Assembly (NCBI GenBank): GCA_030546905.1
Contig: JAUOPI010000001.1
Location: forward strand, 1-64,000
Source of the DNA: Granulosicoccaceae sp. 1_MG-2023
GTDB lineage: Bacteria; Pseudomonadota; Gammaproteobacteria; Granulosicoccales; Granulosicoccaceae
Length of the DNA stretch: 64,000 nucleotides
Direction: 5' to 3'
Shown here: one piece after another, positions 49,656 through 58,255 of the stretch
Layout of the letters: the number at the start of each line of letters is the position of its first letter
How positions within the stretch are numbered: position 1 is the stretch's first letter
Position numbers and translations under genes: made by a program
The notes under the pieces: model-generated
The model's database searches: none
Told to the model about the DNA's origin: nothing
Seen by the model: the letters and a program-made list of their open reading frames with translations, nothing else

Positions 49656-50265
49656 TGTTAAGTGCCACGCCGGCAGAACCGCCGCGAGCCTGTAAGGCCT
49701 CGGCCACACTGTCGGCGGTGGCCAGGGCCTGTAAAAGAAACGGCGCCATCAGACGCCAGCGCGGCCGTTGTGCAGAACGCGCACGCCAGGCCTCGGACAG
49801 ACCATCGAGTATGGCCATAAACACCGGTACAAAGCGCAGCATCAGCGCCACCGCCAGCGCAATCTGGCGCGGCGGCACACCAATCAGCGCAAACGGCCGC
49901 AGCGCCGGCATCATGGCCGCCATCATATCCGTCATACGGGTGGTCATACTGACCAGATTGGCCAGCATAAATAAGGTCAGCAAGCGCAACAGCACAACCA
50001 TACCGGCAAGCAGACTACCGGACAACAGATGCAGCAGCGCCAGCGCCGCGATAAGCGGTAACACCGGCACCAGCAACGCCAACTGACGCCGCCAGCCCAG
50101 TCCGATCGAGTAATACAGTGCGCTGACGCCCAGTGCTGCCGCTGCCACCGGTAACAAGCCGGTCAGCGGCAGCAGAATCAGACTGAACGCGAACAGGGCC
50201 AGCAGTTTATGGCCGGCCCGGCAGCGGTGCAGCCAGGTGCTGCGCGCCATAAACAGCGAAATCAC
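49618..50265 (-). CDS. bioN: ECF transporter T-component BioN
   Basis: A 215-residue membrane protein of the EcfT/CbiQ family with four to five helices. The C-terminal cytoplasmic part has two Ala-Arg-Gly-type coupling motifs (AWRARSAQ and LQARGGSA) that dock onto the ATPase. It couples BioM to BioY. Overlap with bioM is 4 nt (ATGA type). Confidence 0.85.
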   Translation of the reverse strand: MISLFMARSTWLHRCRAGHKLLALFAFSLILLPLTGLLPVAAAALGVSALYYSIGLGWRRQLALLVPVLPLIAALALLHLLSGSLLAGMVVLLRLLTLFMLANLVSMTTRMTDMMAAMMPALRPFALIGVPPRQIALAVALMLRFVPVFMAILDGLSEAWRARSAQRPRWRLMAPFLLQALATADSVAEALQARGGSAGVALNNDDRSPGFAKSG

Positions 50266-51026
50266 GGCAGCAGCCCCGCGGTGCCGTCATCGGCCTCGGC
50301 CATGGCCCGGCGGTACTGCGCGATCACCCCGGCGGCCGCGCCGTCGGCGACCACGCGGCCTTCGTCGAGCCAGATCACACGATCAAAATCCTGCAGACAC
50401 TCAAGCTCATGCGTCACCATAATCAAGCGCTCATCGCGCCGCAGCAGCCAGCGCAGCAGACGGTTACGGGTCGGCAGATCAAGACTGGCAAAAGGCTCAT
50501 CAAGGATCAGCAGATCCGGCTGCATAATCAGAATTGCCAGAATACAGACCAGCTGCTTCTGCCCACCGGACAAATCATGCACCGGCCGCCCGGCCAGCGC
50601 CCCGCAGCCCTGCTCCTCCAGCAATGCCAGCGCGCGTTCGCGGGCACGGTCGTTGTCCTCACCCTGCTGGGTCAGGCCAAAGGCCAGCTCTTCGGCGACC
50701 GTGGGAAAGATAATCTGGTGATCGGGATTCTGGAAAATAAAGCCCACCCGCGCCGGCAGCAGGGCGCGGTGTTGCTGCGGATCGAGGCCGAACACATCAA
50801 CCCGCCCGCTATCGGCCAGACACAAACCGTTGAGCAAACGCACCAGCGAGGATTTACCGGACCCGTTGCGTCCGATCAGGCCGATCCGTTTTTCGTTGAG
50901 GCTCAGACTGAGCGAATGCAACACCTCGCGCTCGCCACGGCGCAGACTGACCTCATGCAATGAGACTTCATCGCTGAGGGGCGGCGGTGCAGCAGCGGCT
51001 TTGGCGCGCAGAAAGGGAAATTTCAT
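50262..51026 (-). CDS. bioM: ECF transporter ATPase BioM
   Basis: A 254-residue ABC ATPase: Walker A GRNGSGKSS, Q-loop, signature LSGGQKQ and Walker B LLILDEPFA. The H-loop follows TH (MVTHELE). It powers biotin uptake with BioN/BioY. First gene of the operon, with a good candidate promoter at 51122-51151. Confidence 0.85.
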   Translation of the reverse strand: MKFPFLRAKAAAAPPPLSDEVSLHEVSLRRGEREVLHSLSLSLNEKRIGLIGRNGSGKSSLVRLLNGLCLADSGRVDVFGLDPQQHRALLPARVGFIFQNPDHQIIFPTVAEELAFGLTQQGEDNDRARERALALLEEQGCGALAGRPVHDLSGGQKQLVCILAILIMQPDLLILDEPFASLDLPTRNRLLRWLLRRDERLIMVTHELECLQDFDRVIWLDEGRVVADGAAAGVIAQYRRAMAEADDGTAGLLP

Positions 51027-51402
51027 AAGCGGCGTGAGTGCCCGGCAAGCGGCGCCTGAAATCGCTCAATAACGGCTATTCGTTTCACACAACACTCCGC
51101 TCCGGACGGCCAAAGCCACGCAGTATAGCGTTTGTAAACAGAACCTGAAAACGCCCCGCGACTGCCCTGCAGAAGGCATCCGCACAGGCATGTAACGTTA
51201 GCCGATAAACGCCGCCGGCCTGTAACGGTAATGTAGCGGCTCTGGAGAGTGGCCCTGTTGACCGCTATCGTCGGAAGTAACCAAGATGGGCTTACCGGCT
51301 ACGCCTTGCGCAGGTCTCAGCCGGCGGCTCCGTCATTTCAGGTCAGCGCCGTCACGCCGATAAAGCGTTTTGTGCGCTCCGTCACGTTCTGAAGGACAGA
51401 CT
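51027..51402. other. 376-bp intergenic region, divergent bioM / retropepsin-like gene
   Basis: It contains the bioM promoter candidate. The 250 bp before the retropepsin-like gene has no open frame, and I see no riboswitch or terminator I can name. Confidence 0.4.
51122..51151 (-). promoter_or_regulatory. Candidate bioM promoter
   Basis: Reading on the minus strand: -35 TTTTCA (51151-51146), -10 TATACT (51127-51122, 5/6), 18-bp spacing. Transcription would start about 90 nt before the bioM ATG. Confidence 0.4.
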
Positions 51403-51969
51403 ATGCGATTTTTGCTTGCCACCGCGTTGCTGGTTTTGAGTTCCGCCTCCCCGGCACAGGAAGGCACGGAACAACAAATACCGATGCACAGCCGCGGGAC
51501 AAACACCTGGTATATCGACTCCGCAATCGCCGACGCCGGACGGCATACCATGCTGGTCGACACAGGCTCAGGCTACTCAGTGATTAATGAAGAGACGCTG
51601 GCGCGCCTGATCGAGAGCGGTGAAGCCGAGTATGTGAGCAAGCTGCGCGGCAAGATGGCCGACGGCAGTGAACGCATTGTCCCTCTCTACCGGATCGCTT
51701 CCATCACGCTCGGCGAGCACTGCGTGATACACGATATCAATGCGGCGGTATTGCCGCGCAATTCGCGGCAGATTATCGGCATTTCGACGCTGGCCAGGGC
51801 CGGCTCTTTTTCCATGTCGTTTGACCCGCCCTTGCTGACGCTGAGCGACTGCACGGCACCGGCGGCGGCACCGGAAAACGCGTTCCCGGCCGCGCCGCTG
51901 GCCATGCAGGACGCAGAAACGCAAACGCCCGGCGCAGAAACAAAACCGGGCACCGCCAACCTGCGTTGA
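51403..51969 (+). CDS. Retropepsin-like aspartic protease-fold protein
   Basis: A 188-residue secreted protein (signal peptide to about residue 18, ...SSASPAQ). It has a clan-AA retropepsin fold: VDTGSGYSVINE contains the DTG active-site triad, and the psi-loop LPRNSRQIIGISTLAR resembles the second half. The Ala/Pro-rich tail is disordered. Retropepsin-like periplasmic proteins of this size are known in proteobacteria but of unclear role. ATG 51403 with GAAGGACAG. Confidence 0.7.
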   Translation: MRFLLATALLVLSSASPAQEGTEQQIPMHSRGTNTWYIDSAIADAGRHTMLVDTGSGYSVINEETLARLIESGEAEYVSKLRGKMADGSERIVPLYRIASITLGEHCVIHDINAAVLPRNSRQIIGISTLARAGSFSMSFDPPLLTLSDCTAPAAAPENAFPAAPLAMQDAETQTPGAETKPGTANLR

Positions 51970-52357
51970 CGGCGCCCGATGCGCAATCTCCGGAGGCGTC
52001 TGGAGATTGCTGGGCGGCTCTGCCTCTGTCGTCCTGGCGGAAACAGAGCCTGGCGGCCCGGTGAAGCGGAACATGCAAGCGACCCGCCGTGGCGGCCGGC
52101 CGCGAATGCCCGCTGACGGTTTCCCTGTCGCAAGCATAGGGCCAAATCCAAAAACCACACAAAATCAATTGCTTAGGCAATTTTGACGCAACCAGAGAGC
52201 GGCCAAAGTGTCGCCCGTCGACGACACCCCAATCAGCACAGCTTCCTTAACTTATTGAATTGCGGTTAAAACCCGCCTGTCGTTAAGCGGCGACAGCGTT
52301 GCCGGCCCTGAGCGGCACTGGCAAACTCACAGGCAGTCTTTTCTGCCGGGTTGCCCG
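51970..52357. other. 388-bp intergenic region before glrK
   Basis: It holds a 9-bp inverted repeat (GCAATCTCC at 51983, GGAGATTGC at 52002) and a second small hairpin (AATTGC-TTAG-GCAATT, 52167-52182). In enterobacteria the sRNA gene glmY lies upstream of glrK, but I see no sigma-54 (-24/-12) promoter or GlmY-like sequence here. Confidence 0.4.
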
Positions 52358-53785
52358 ATGTTACGCATCAATACCATTCAGAAACTGACCTTTGTCGGAC
52401 TGGCACTGGTGGCCTTGCCGCTGGGCGCCGGTCTGATTATCAGCGTGATGCAATTCGGCAAGCTGTCCGACGAGCTGCGCGATAATCTGGCGCGCTCGAC
52501 GGCGGCCATGGAAACCAGCCGCCTGATTGTCTCGCAAACACTGGAGATGGAACGCACCGCCGGTCAGTTTATGGTGCTTGGCGACACCGAACTGCTGATC
52601 CGCTACGACAGCCAGCGCCACCAGTTACAACAATCCATGACGGCCTTGCGTGCCTACCCGGTCAGCCACGCCACCCTGAACGCGCTGGCCGAACTGGGCA
52701 GGCAGGAACGACAACTCTGGCAAAGCCTGAAGGACCACACCGCCGGCCCGGCCGACGATCCGCTGAGTCTGCCCGATCTGTCGTCGGTGATTGCCGGCCT
52801 ACCCGGTCAGATCAGTGCCATGGTTTCCTCGCTGGCGCGCGAAATGGACTCGCATATCAACCGCGTCAAACACTATCTGTTCTACAGTGCCCTGGCGCTG
52901 ATCCCGCTGGCTGCGCTGGTCGCCGGCTTTTTCGTTATCCGCCTGACCCGCCCGCTGCAGGCGCTGGGCCGGGCCATCGGACAGCTGGCGCGCGGCGACC
53001 GCGACACGGCGGTCAACATAGACGGCCCGCAGGACACCCGCGAGCTGGGCCGGCAACTCGACGCGCTGCGCTGCCGGCTGGCCGAGATCGACGCGCAGAA
53101 ACTGGTGTTTCTGCAACATGTCTCCCATGAGCTGAAAACGCCGCTGACGGCCATACGTGAAGGTACTGCGCTGCTACAGGAAGGCTTTGCCGGCGCGCTG
53201 AACGGCCAGCAAAAGGAAATCACAGCGATCATCGACAGCAGCAGCCAGCAGCTGCAAAAGGAAGTCAGTGCGCTGCTCGACTTCAATCATGCAATCAATA
53301 CCAGCGCGCCGGACTATTACATCCCCGTCCCCTTACACGAGCTTGTCGACTCTGTAATACAACGCCACCGGGCCGCACTGCAACGTCATCACATCGTCCT
53401 GCAAAGCGCACTGGAGGAGGTCACCGTGCCGGGCGACGAAAGACAGCTGACAAGTATTGCCGACAATCTGATTGCCAATGCCATCCGCTACACCCCCGAA
53501 GGCGAAACCCTGCGGGTTAGCCTGCGCAAAGCGCCGCAGCAAGCGGTTCTGGATGTGATCGACGCCGGTCCGGGTATCCCGCCGGACGAACAGGCGCGGG
53601 TCTTTGAGCCGTTTGTACAAGGCAAAAACAGTGGCCAGAGTGTGATCTCCGGCACCGGCCTGGGGCTGGCAATTGTGGCCCGCTACACCGACCTGCATGG
53701 TGGCAGCGTCAGCATTTTGCCGGCTGCCAAAGGCACCCATATTCAGGTTACACTGCCGCTGTGTATGCAAGGGAGTAAAACATGA
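52358..53785 (+). CDS. glrK: Sensor histidine kinase GlrK (QseE)
   Basis: A 475-residue membrane kinase: N-terminal helix (about 12-32), a periplasmic domain, a second helix (about 175-192), HAMP, then HisKA with HVSHELKTPL (phosphorylated His), and a HATPase_c domain with the N box NLIANAIRYTPEG and G boxes (DAGPGIP, GTGLGLAI). Coupled to the lipoprotein gene qseG by an ATGA overlap, and 580 nt before glrR. GlrK/GlrR senses envelope stress. Confidence 0.85.
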   Translation: MLRINTIQKLTFVGLALVALPLGAGLIISVMQFGKLSDELRDNLARSTAAMETSRLIVSQTLEMERTAGQFMVLGDTELLIRYDSQRHQLQQSMTALRAYPVSHATLNALAELGRQERQLWQSLKDHTAGPADDPLSLPDLSSVIAGLPGQISAMVSSLAREMDSHINRVKHYLFYSALALIPLAALVAGFFVIRLTRPLQALGRAIGQLARGDRDTAVNIDGPQDTRELGRQLDALRCRLAEIDAQKLVFLQHVSHELKTPLTAIREGTALLQEGFAGALNGQQKEITAIIDSSSQQLQKEVSALLDFNHAINTSAPDYYIPVPLHELVDSVIQRHRAALQRHHIVLQSALEEVTVPGDERQLTSIADNLIANAIRYTPEGETLRVSLRKAPQQAVLDVIDAGPGIPPDEQARVFEPFVQGKNSGQSVISGTGLGLAIVARYTDLHGGSVSILPAAKGTHIQVTLPLCMQGSKT

Positions 53786-54357
53786 CCGCCAGCTTTGCCC
53801 GCCGCGCCATGACCACGCTGATGCTGTTGTCATTGTGTGCCTGCCAAAGTTTACCCGGACAACAAAACAACTCTCAGCCGGACCGGAACGCGCCGCCGGT
53901 CAGTCGCGGCTGCGGTGACAATTTCAGCTATATGCACCGCATTTCGATGATGAATGCCGCCGCCAAACAGCGCGAACTCGATCGTCTCGACCGCGCTCTG
54001 GATAAGGACAATGATCCCTGTCCGGTATTGCGGCTTGCAATATTTCTGTCCTGGCCCGACCCTGAATTTCAGAGCGACCGTCAGGCCAGCCGCCTGTTCA
54101 GCAAAGCCATGCAGATGCCGGAACTGGCCCTGGCCGATCAGGCCTTTGCCACGCTGCTGCACAGCCATGTCAGCCAACGCCAGACATTGCGCAACCAGAT
54201 CGGCGCGCTGGATCAGGATTACCGCACAGCCGAGCAAACACGGGCGCAACTGGACGGCGAGGTCGTCAAACTGCGCAGCCAACTGGAACAACTGAACCGA
54301 CTGGAAGACTCCCTGCAGGAAAAACAGCAAGCCGTTCCCTCACTACTGAGCGAGTAA
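53782..54357 (+). CDS. qseG: Lipoprotein QseG-like
   Basis: A 191-residue lipoprotein with LSLCACQS (lipobox, Cys near 25), a short linker and helical segments (QLDGEVVKLRSQLEQLNRLEDSLQEKQ) that look like a coiled coil. Position between glrK and glrR, length and topology match the small lipoproteins of the glr locus; the sequence itself is divergent, so the name rests on gene order. Confidence 0.65.
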   Translation: MTASFARRAMTTLMLLSLCACQSLPGQQNNSQPDRNAPPVSRGCGDNFSYMHRISMMNAAAKQRELDRLDRALDKDNDPCPVLRLAIFLSWPDPEFQSDRQASRLFSKAMQMPELALADQAFATLLHSHVSQRQTLRNQIGALDQDYRTAEQTRAQLDGEVVKLRSQLEQLNRLEDSLQEKQQAVPSLLSE

Positions 54358-54363
54358 GGCCCT

Positions 54364-55710
54364 ATGACAAAGCCACAGGTATTACTGGTCGATGACGATA
54401 TCGCCTTGCTGCGCCTGCTGGATCTGCGGCTCAGCCACAGTGGCTATAAGGTCAGCACGGCGCAGGACGGCGAGGCGGCACTGCTGGCCGCCGGCCGCGA
54501 CAAGCCCGATGTGGTTGTCACAGATCTGCGCATGGCGGGCATGGACGGACTGGCGCTGTTTGACCGTCTGCAGCAGGACTCGCCCTCGGTGCCGGTTATT
54601 GTATTGACCGCACACGGCACGATTCCCGGCGCGGTCGCGGCCACACAGCGCGGCGTATTCGCCTATCTGACCAAACCATTCGACAGCAGCGAACTGCTCG
54701 ACACCATCGATCAGGCGGTACAGCGGCGCGTCTGCCACGGCAAGGTCGCCAGCGGTGATCAGTGGCGCGCCGGGATTCTCACTCAAAGCCCGCTGATGGA
54801 AGAGCTGCTGAATCAGACCGCCCGGGTGGCAGCCTCGGAGGTCAGCGTCTTAATACAAGGCGCCAGCGGCACCGGTAAAGAAATGCTGGCCCGTGCCATC
54901 CACGATGCCAGTGCCCGCCATGCACGCCCGTTTGTACCGATCAACTGCGCAGCCATTCCCGACAATCTGCTCGAATCGGAACTGTTCGGTCACCGCAAAG
55001 GCGCCTTTACCGGCGCCGACAAACACCACACCGGACTGTTTCAACGGGCCGACGGCGGCACCCTGTTCCTCGATGAAATCGGCGATATGCCGCTGGATTT
55101 TCAGGCCAAGCTGCTGCGGGCGCTGGAAGAGCGACGCATCCGCCCGGTCGGCGCCGGTGAATCCGTGCCTGTGGATATCCGGCTGGTTTCGGCCACCCAC
55201 GTGGATCTGGAAAAAGCCGTGGCGGAAAAGTCATTCCGCGAGGACTTGTATTATCGCCTGAACGTGGTGATGCTGGAGATTCCGTCGCTGGCCGCAAGGC
55301 GCGAGGATATCCCGCTGCTGGCGCAGCATTTTCTGGCCCGCATCAAAAAGACCAATCCCGGCGTGATCGGACAGAGCTTCGCCCCGGACGCCATGGACCA
55401 GCTGTTGCAGGCACCCTGGCCGGGCAATATCCGCCAGTTGCTCAATGTGGTCGAACAGGTCGCGGTGCTGTCCACCTCGGCGGTGATCACCGGGCGCGCG
55501 GTACACCGCGCACTGCGCGGCAAAACCGGCCGCATTCCCTCGCTGGCCGATGCCAGTCAGGATTTCGAGCGCGAGTATCTGGTCTCGATCCTGCGCGCCA
55601 CCGGCGGTAATGTGACCCGCGCCGCCGAACTGGCGCACCGCAACCGCACCGAGTTTTATAAACTGCTCAAACGCCATAAACTACAAGCCCAGAGTTTCCG
55701 CAACGCCTGA
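54364..55710 (+). CDS. glrR: Sigma-54-dependent response regulator GlrR (QseF)
   Basis: A 448-residue NtrC-type regulator. Receiver domain 1-120 with phosphoacceptor Asp54 and the acidic pair at 10-12; AAA+ domain with Walker A GASGTGKE and the sigma-54 contact loop GAFTGA (FTGADKHHTGLF), Walker B TLFLDEIGDM. C-terminal helix-turn-helix (GGNVTRAAELAHRNRTEFYKLLKRHKL). It activates sigma-54 promoters when phosphorylated by GlrK. Confidence 0.9.
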   Translation: MTKPQVLLVDDDIALLRLLDLRLSHSGYKVSTAQDGEAALLAAGRDKPDVVVTDLRMAGMDGLALFDRLQQDSPSVPVIVLTAHGTIPGAVAATQRGVFAYLTKPFDSSELLDTIDQAVQRRVCHGKVASGDQWRAGILTQSPLMEELLNQTARVAASEVSVLIQGASGTGKEMLARAIHDASARHARPFVPINCAAIPDNLLESELFGHRKGAFTGADKHHTGLFQRADGGTLFLDEIGDMPLDFQAKLLRALEERRIRPVGAGESVPVDIRLVSATHVDLEKAVAEKSFREDLYYRLNVVMLEIPSLAARREDIPLLAQHFLARIKKTNPGVIGQSFAPDAMDQLLQAPWPGNIRQLLNVVEQVAVLSTSAVITGRAVHRALRGKTGRIPSLADASQDFEREYLVSILRATGGNVTRAAELAHRNRTEFYKLLKRHKLQAQSFRNA

Positions 55711-55764
55711 AGCCGGCACGGATCACGCCGCCACAAACCAACACCCCAGCACACAGGTTCTGCT

Positions 55765-56562
55765 ATGACGCTTATTGAAAAACTCGCGCAAGGACAGCTT
55801 ATCTGCGCCCATCGCGGCCACCGCGCCTGCTTTCCGGAGAACTCGCTGAGCGCCTTTGCTGACTGCGCCGGACGTTGTGATCTGGTGGAATTCGACGTGC
55901 ACTTCTCGGCTGACGGAGTGCCGGTGGTGTTTCATGATGAAACCCCGGGCCGCACCACCAATATTCTGGAAATTCCCGGCATGGCCGGTCGTGCCGGTGA
56001 ACCGCTGAGCGAGTTTTCCCTGCTCGAGCTGCAGCAACTGGATAACAGCAGCTGGTTCTACCGCGAAGACCCCTTCGGCCAGCTGCGCGCCGGAAAAACC
56101 CGCCTGCCGGCCGACACGCGCCAGAGCATCTGCACGCTTGATGAAGTGTTGGGCTTGCTCAGCGGTTTCGGCCTCGGGATCAATATCGAAGTCAAATCCC
56201 TGCACCGCGACACCGACCACAGCATTGCCACGCTGGTGGAGCTGATCGGCGCTGCCGGCCTGCATGAAGACTGCGTGGTCTCGGCTTTCGATCACACCAT
56301 TCTGCGCAGTCTTAAAAGCGCCGATCCGGCGATTGCCGTGGCACCGCTGGTCGATGACTGGATTCCGCGCAACACCACCGATTACCTGCGGGAACTCGGC
56401 GCCAGCGGCCTGCATGTGGAAGACCGTCAGGCCACACCCGAACTGCTGCGCGAGCTGACCGACGCCGGCTACTATCTGGCCGTCTACACGGTCAATGACG
56501 CAGAACGCAAACGCGAGCTGCTGGACTGGGGCGTCGGCGCGGTCATTACGGATTTTCTCTGA
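55765..56562 (+). CDS. Glycerophosphodiester phosphodiesterase
   Basis: A 265-residue GDPD: AHRGHRACFPENSLSAF (His10-type catalytic His, Arg and Glu), EFDVHFSADGVPVVFHDETPGRTT (Glu/Asp metal ligands, His), a TIM barrel through NIEVKS. It hydrolyses glycerophosphodiesters to glycerol-3-phosphate and an alcohol. No signal peptide, so cytoplasmic. It follows glrR by 54 nt, perhaps in the same unit, and shares a terminator with the next gene. Confidence 0.9.
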   Translation: MTLIEKLAQGQLICAHRGHRACFPENSLSAFADCAGRCDLVEFDVHFSADGVPVVFHDETPGRTTNILEIPGMAGRAGEPLSEFSLLELQQLDNSSWFYREDPFGQLRAGKTRLPADTRQSICTLDEVLGLLSGFGLGINIEVKSLHRDTDHSIATLVELIGAAGLHEDCVVSAFDHTILRSLKSADPAIAVAPLVDDWIPRNTTDYLRELGASGLHVEDRQATPELLRELTDAGYYLAVYTVNDAERKRELLDWGVGAVITDFL

Positions 56563-56567
56563 GCCAC

Positions 56568-56596
56568 AAAAAAGCCCGCCGGTGGCGGGCTTTTTT
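56568..56596. terminator. Bidirectional terminator
   Basis: AAAAAAGCCCGCC / GGCGGGCTTTTTT around a GGT loop, between the convergent GDPD and SH3 genes. Confidence 0.9.
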
Positions 56597-56613
56597 CTGC
56601 AGCGGGTCTGCCT

Positions 56614-57279
56614 TTACAGATCACCCCAGCGTTGACGCCGGCGCAGTTTGGGCAGGATCAGACCGATCAAAATACCGGCAATCACCACCGCCGCACCACG
56701 GATAAACCAATCCTGGCGCGTGTTGTCCTGATAGATGCGGTTTTCCTTCATCAGCTCTTCCTTCTCCTGATTCAGGACTTCCAGCTGCGAGGCCAGCGTC
56801 TGGTTCTGACGTTTGATCGCCATCACATCGGCGGTCGCTTCGCGGATACCGGTGAGTTCCTCATCCAGCGTGGCCTTATCGGTCTGCAGGGTATCGATCT
56901 GCGCGGCCTGGCTGGTGGAGGTTTCTTCCAACTCGGCGATCTTGTTCTGCAGCTCTTCGATGGTGCTGCGCAACTGCGTGTTCTCTTCCACGGTTGCGGC
57001 CAGACGGTCGCGCGCGGCGGTCTCGTTCATCAGATAGCGCGTCAGGATCCAGCCTTCGGTGCCGTTGGAGGCGCGGACTTTGGTGTAGCCCTTGGCGCGG
57101 TCACGTTCGAGCACTTCCAGCCGGTCGCCGCTGCGTACCATCTTGATCACCTTGAACTCAAGCCCGGCGCCGCGGCGCAGACTCGCCTCGAGCCGGTCCG
57201 AGACATAGATTGTTTCGGCTTGAACGGTGGCCGCGAAAAGGATCAGGCCGGACAAAAGGACGCTTACAACTCGTTTCAT
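56614..57279 (-). CDS. TIGR04211-like SH3 membrane protein (YgiM-like)
   Basis: A 221-residue protein: signal peptide/N-terminal helix (1-21), a bacterial SH3 domain (about 22-90, ETIYVSDRLEASLRRG...), a long coiled coil of Gln/Glu/Leu (about 95-185), and a C-terminal membrane helix (RGAAVVIAGILIGLILP) with a short basic tail. The layout is like YgiM and TIGR04211 proteins. Confidence 0.85.
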   Translation of the reverse strand: MKRVVSVLLSGLILFAATVQAETIYVSDRLEASLRRGAGLEFKVIKMVRSGDRLEVLERDRAKGYTKVRASNGTEGWILTRYLMNETAARDRLAATVEENTQLRSTIEELQNKIAELEETSTSQAAQIDTLQTDKATLDEELTGIREATADVMAIKRQNQTLASQLEVLNQEKEELMKENRIYQDNTRQDWFIRGAAVVIAGILIGLILPKLRRRQRWGDL

Positions 57280-57457
57280 GGCAATTCTGGGGTCGTTTGC
57301 TGTTCGTGGGGGGCAGGACTATAACGCGATTGAGCATACTCTTGCATCATCGCGGTCCGGCTGTCCTGTCGGCCGGCCCCGAAAGTATAGACCGCTGAGG
57401 CGGCCTTGGCCCGCCGTGACGGTTCTGTCATGCTCGCCGCCGTCAGCCAGGCCCGGC

Positions 57458-57976
57458 TCAGACGGCGGCCGGCTGCTGCACAGCGGCCTGATTCAGCAGC
57501 ATCGCCAGCAGGGTTTCATCATGGTAGGTCTCACCGATGCGCAGCGAACGGCGTTTATACCCTTCCACCACAAAACCGTGCTGCTTGTAAAAATCCAGCG
57601 CCTTGGGGTTGTTCTCCAGCACGCTTATCTCAATCCGCTCCAGCCCCATGCTGCGCGACGCGGCAATGCATTTACGGATCAGCCAGCTGCCGACGCCCTG
57701 ACCGCGATAGCCGTACAGCACACCCATGCTGAGCACACCGGTATGGGCGGTGAAATCGGCCTCGCCCAAGGACACCTCGCACCAGCCGACCAGCTGGTCG
57801 TTATCCATGGCGACAAACATGGGCGCACCATCGACCAGCTGCCGTTCAACAAAACGCCGCACGGCTTCAGCTGACAGGCTGTCGGCCCGCATGGCAAAGA
57901 TGTCTTCACGGGCAATACCGAGAATCAGCCGGGTAAACCCGGCAATATGCGCCGGCGCAATCGGAACGATTTCCAC
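57458..57976 (-). CDS. GNAT-family N-acetyltransferase
   Basis: A 172-residue GCN5-type acetyltransferase. The acetyl-CoA pyrophosphate loop is RGQGVGSWLIRKCIAA (R/QxxGxG/A type), with a preceding beta-4 (VLSMGVLYGY) and a following LDFYKQHGF (motif B). The N-terminus and substrate are not known. Divergent from the thiamine operon. Confidence 0.85.
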   Translation of the reverse strand: MEIVPIAPAHIAGFTRLILGIAREDIFAMRADSLSAEAVRRFVERQLVDGAPMFVAMDNDQLVGWCEVSLGEADFTAHTGVLSMGVLYGYRGQGVGSWLIRKCIAASRSMGLERIEISVLENNPKALDFYKQHGFVVEGYKRRSLRIGETYHDETLLAMLLNQAAVQQPAAV

Positions 57977-58052
57977 GTAAACACCTCACTGTTGGTTGCC
58001 GCCAGTGTAGACGCCGTGCGGCGGCAGCGCGTGTCACAGCTCACAGAAATCA

Positions 58053-58081
58053 TTGCAAAGCCACGCCGCTCTTCGCACAAT
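58053..58081 (+). promoter_or_regulatory. Promoter of the thiBPQ operon
   Basis: -35 TTGCAA (58053-58058) and -10 CACAAT (58076-58081), 17 bp apart. The start site near 58088 would put the riboswitch at the very 5' end of the transcript. Confidence 0.4.
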
Positions 58082-58094
58082 GTGCGCTGTCGCG

Positions 58095-58192
58095 ACTCAA
58101 CGGGGTGCCGCAAGGCTGAGAGGAGCGCCGCCGTCAGGCGACGCCTAACCCGCTGAACCTGATCCGGTTAACACCGGCGTAGGAATCTGAGA
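58095..58192 (+). promoter_or_regulatory. TPP riboswitch (THI element)
   Basis: All landmark segments of the TPP aptamer are present in order: GGGGTGCC, GGCTGAGAGG, AACCCGCTGAACCTGATC, GGTTAACACC and GCGTAGGAA, with a CTCA/TGAG P1 closing pair. It lies in the 5' region of thiB. Downstream, CGTTGA (58217-58222) can pair with TCAACG (58238-58243), covering part of the thiB ribosome site (ACGGAG), so control is probably at translation. Confidence 0.95.
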
Positions 58193-58255
58193 GCACGGGC
58201 CCCCGCCGGTCGGCTTCGTTGAGGCAGCCACAGTCATTCAACGGAGTAATCATTC

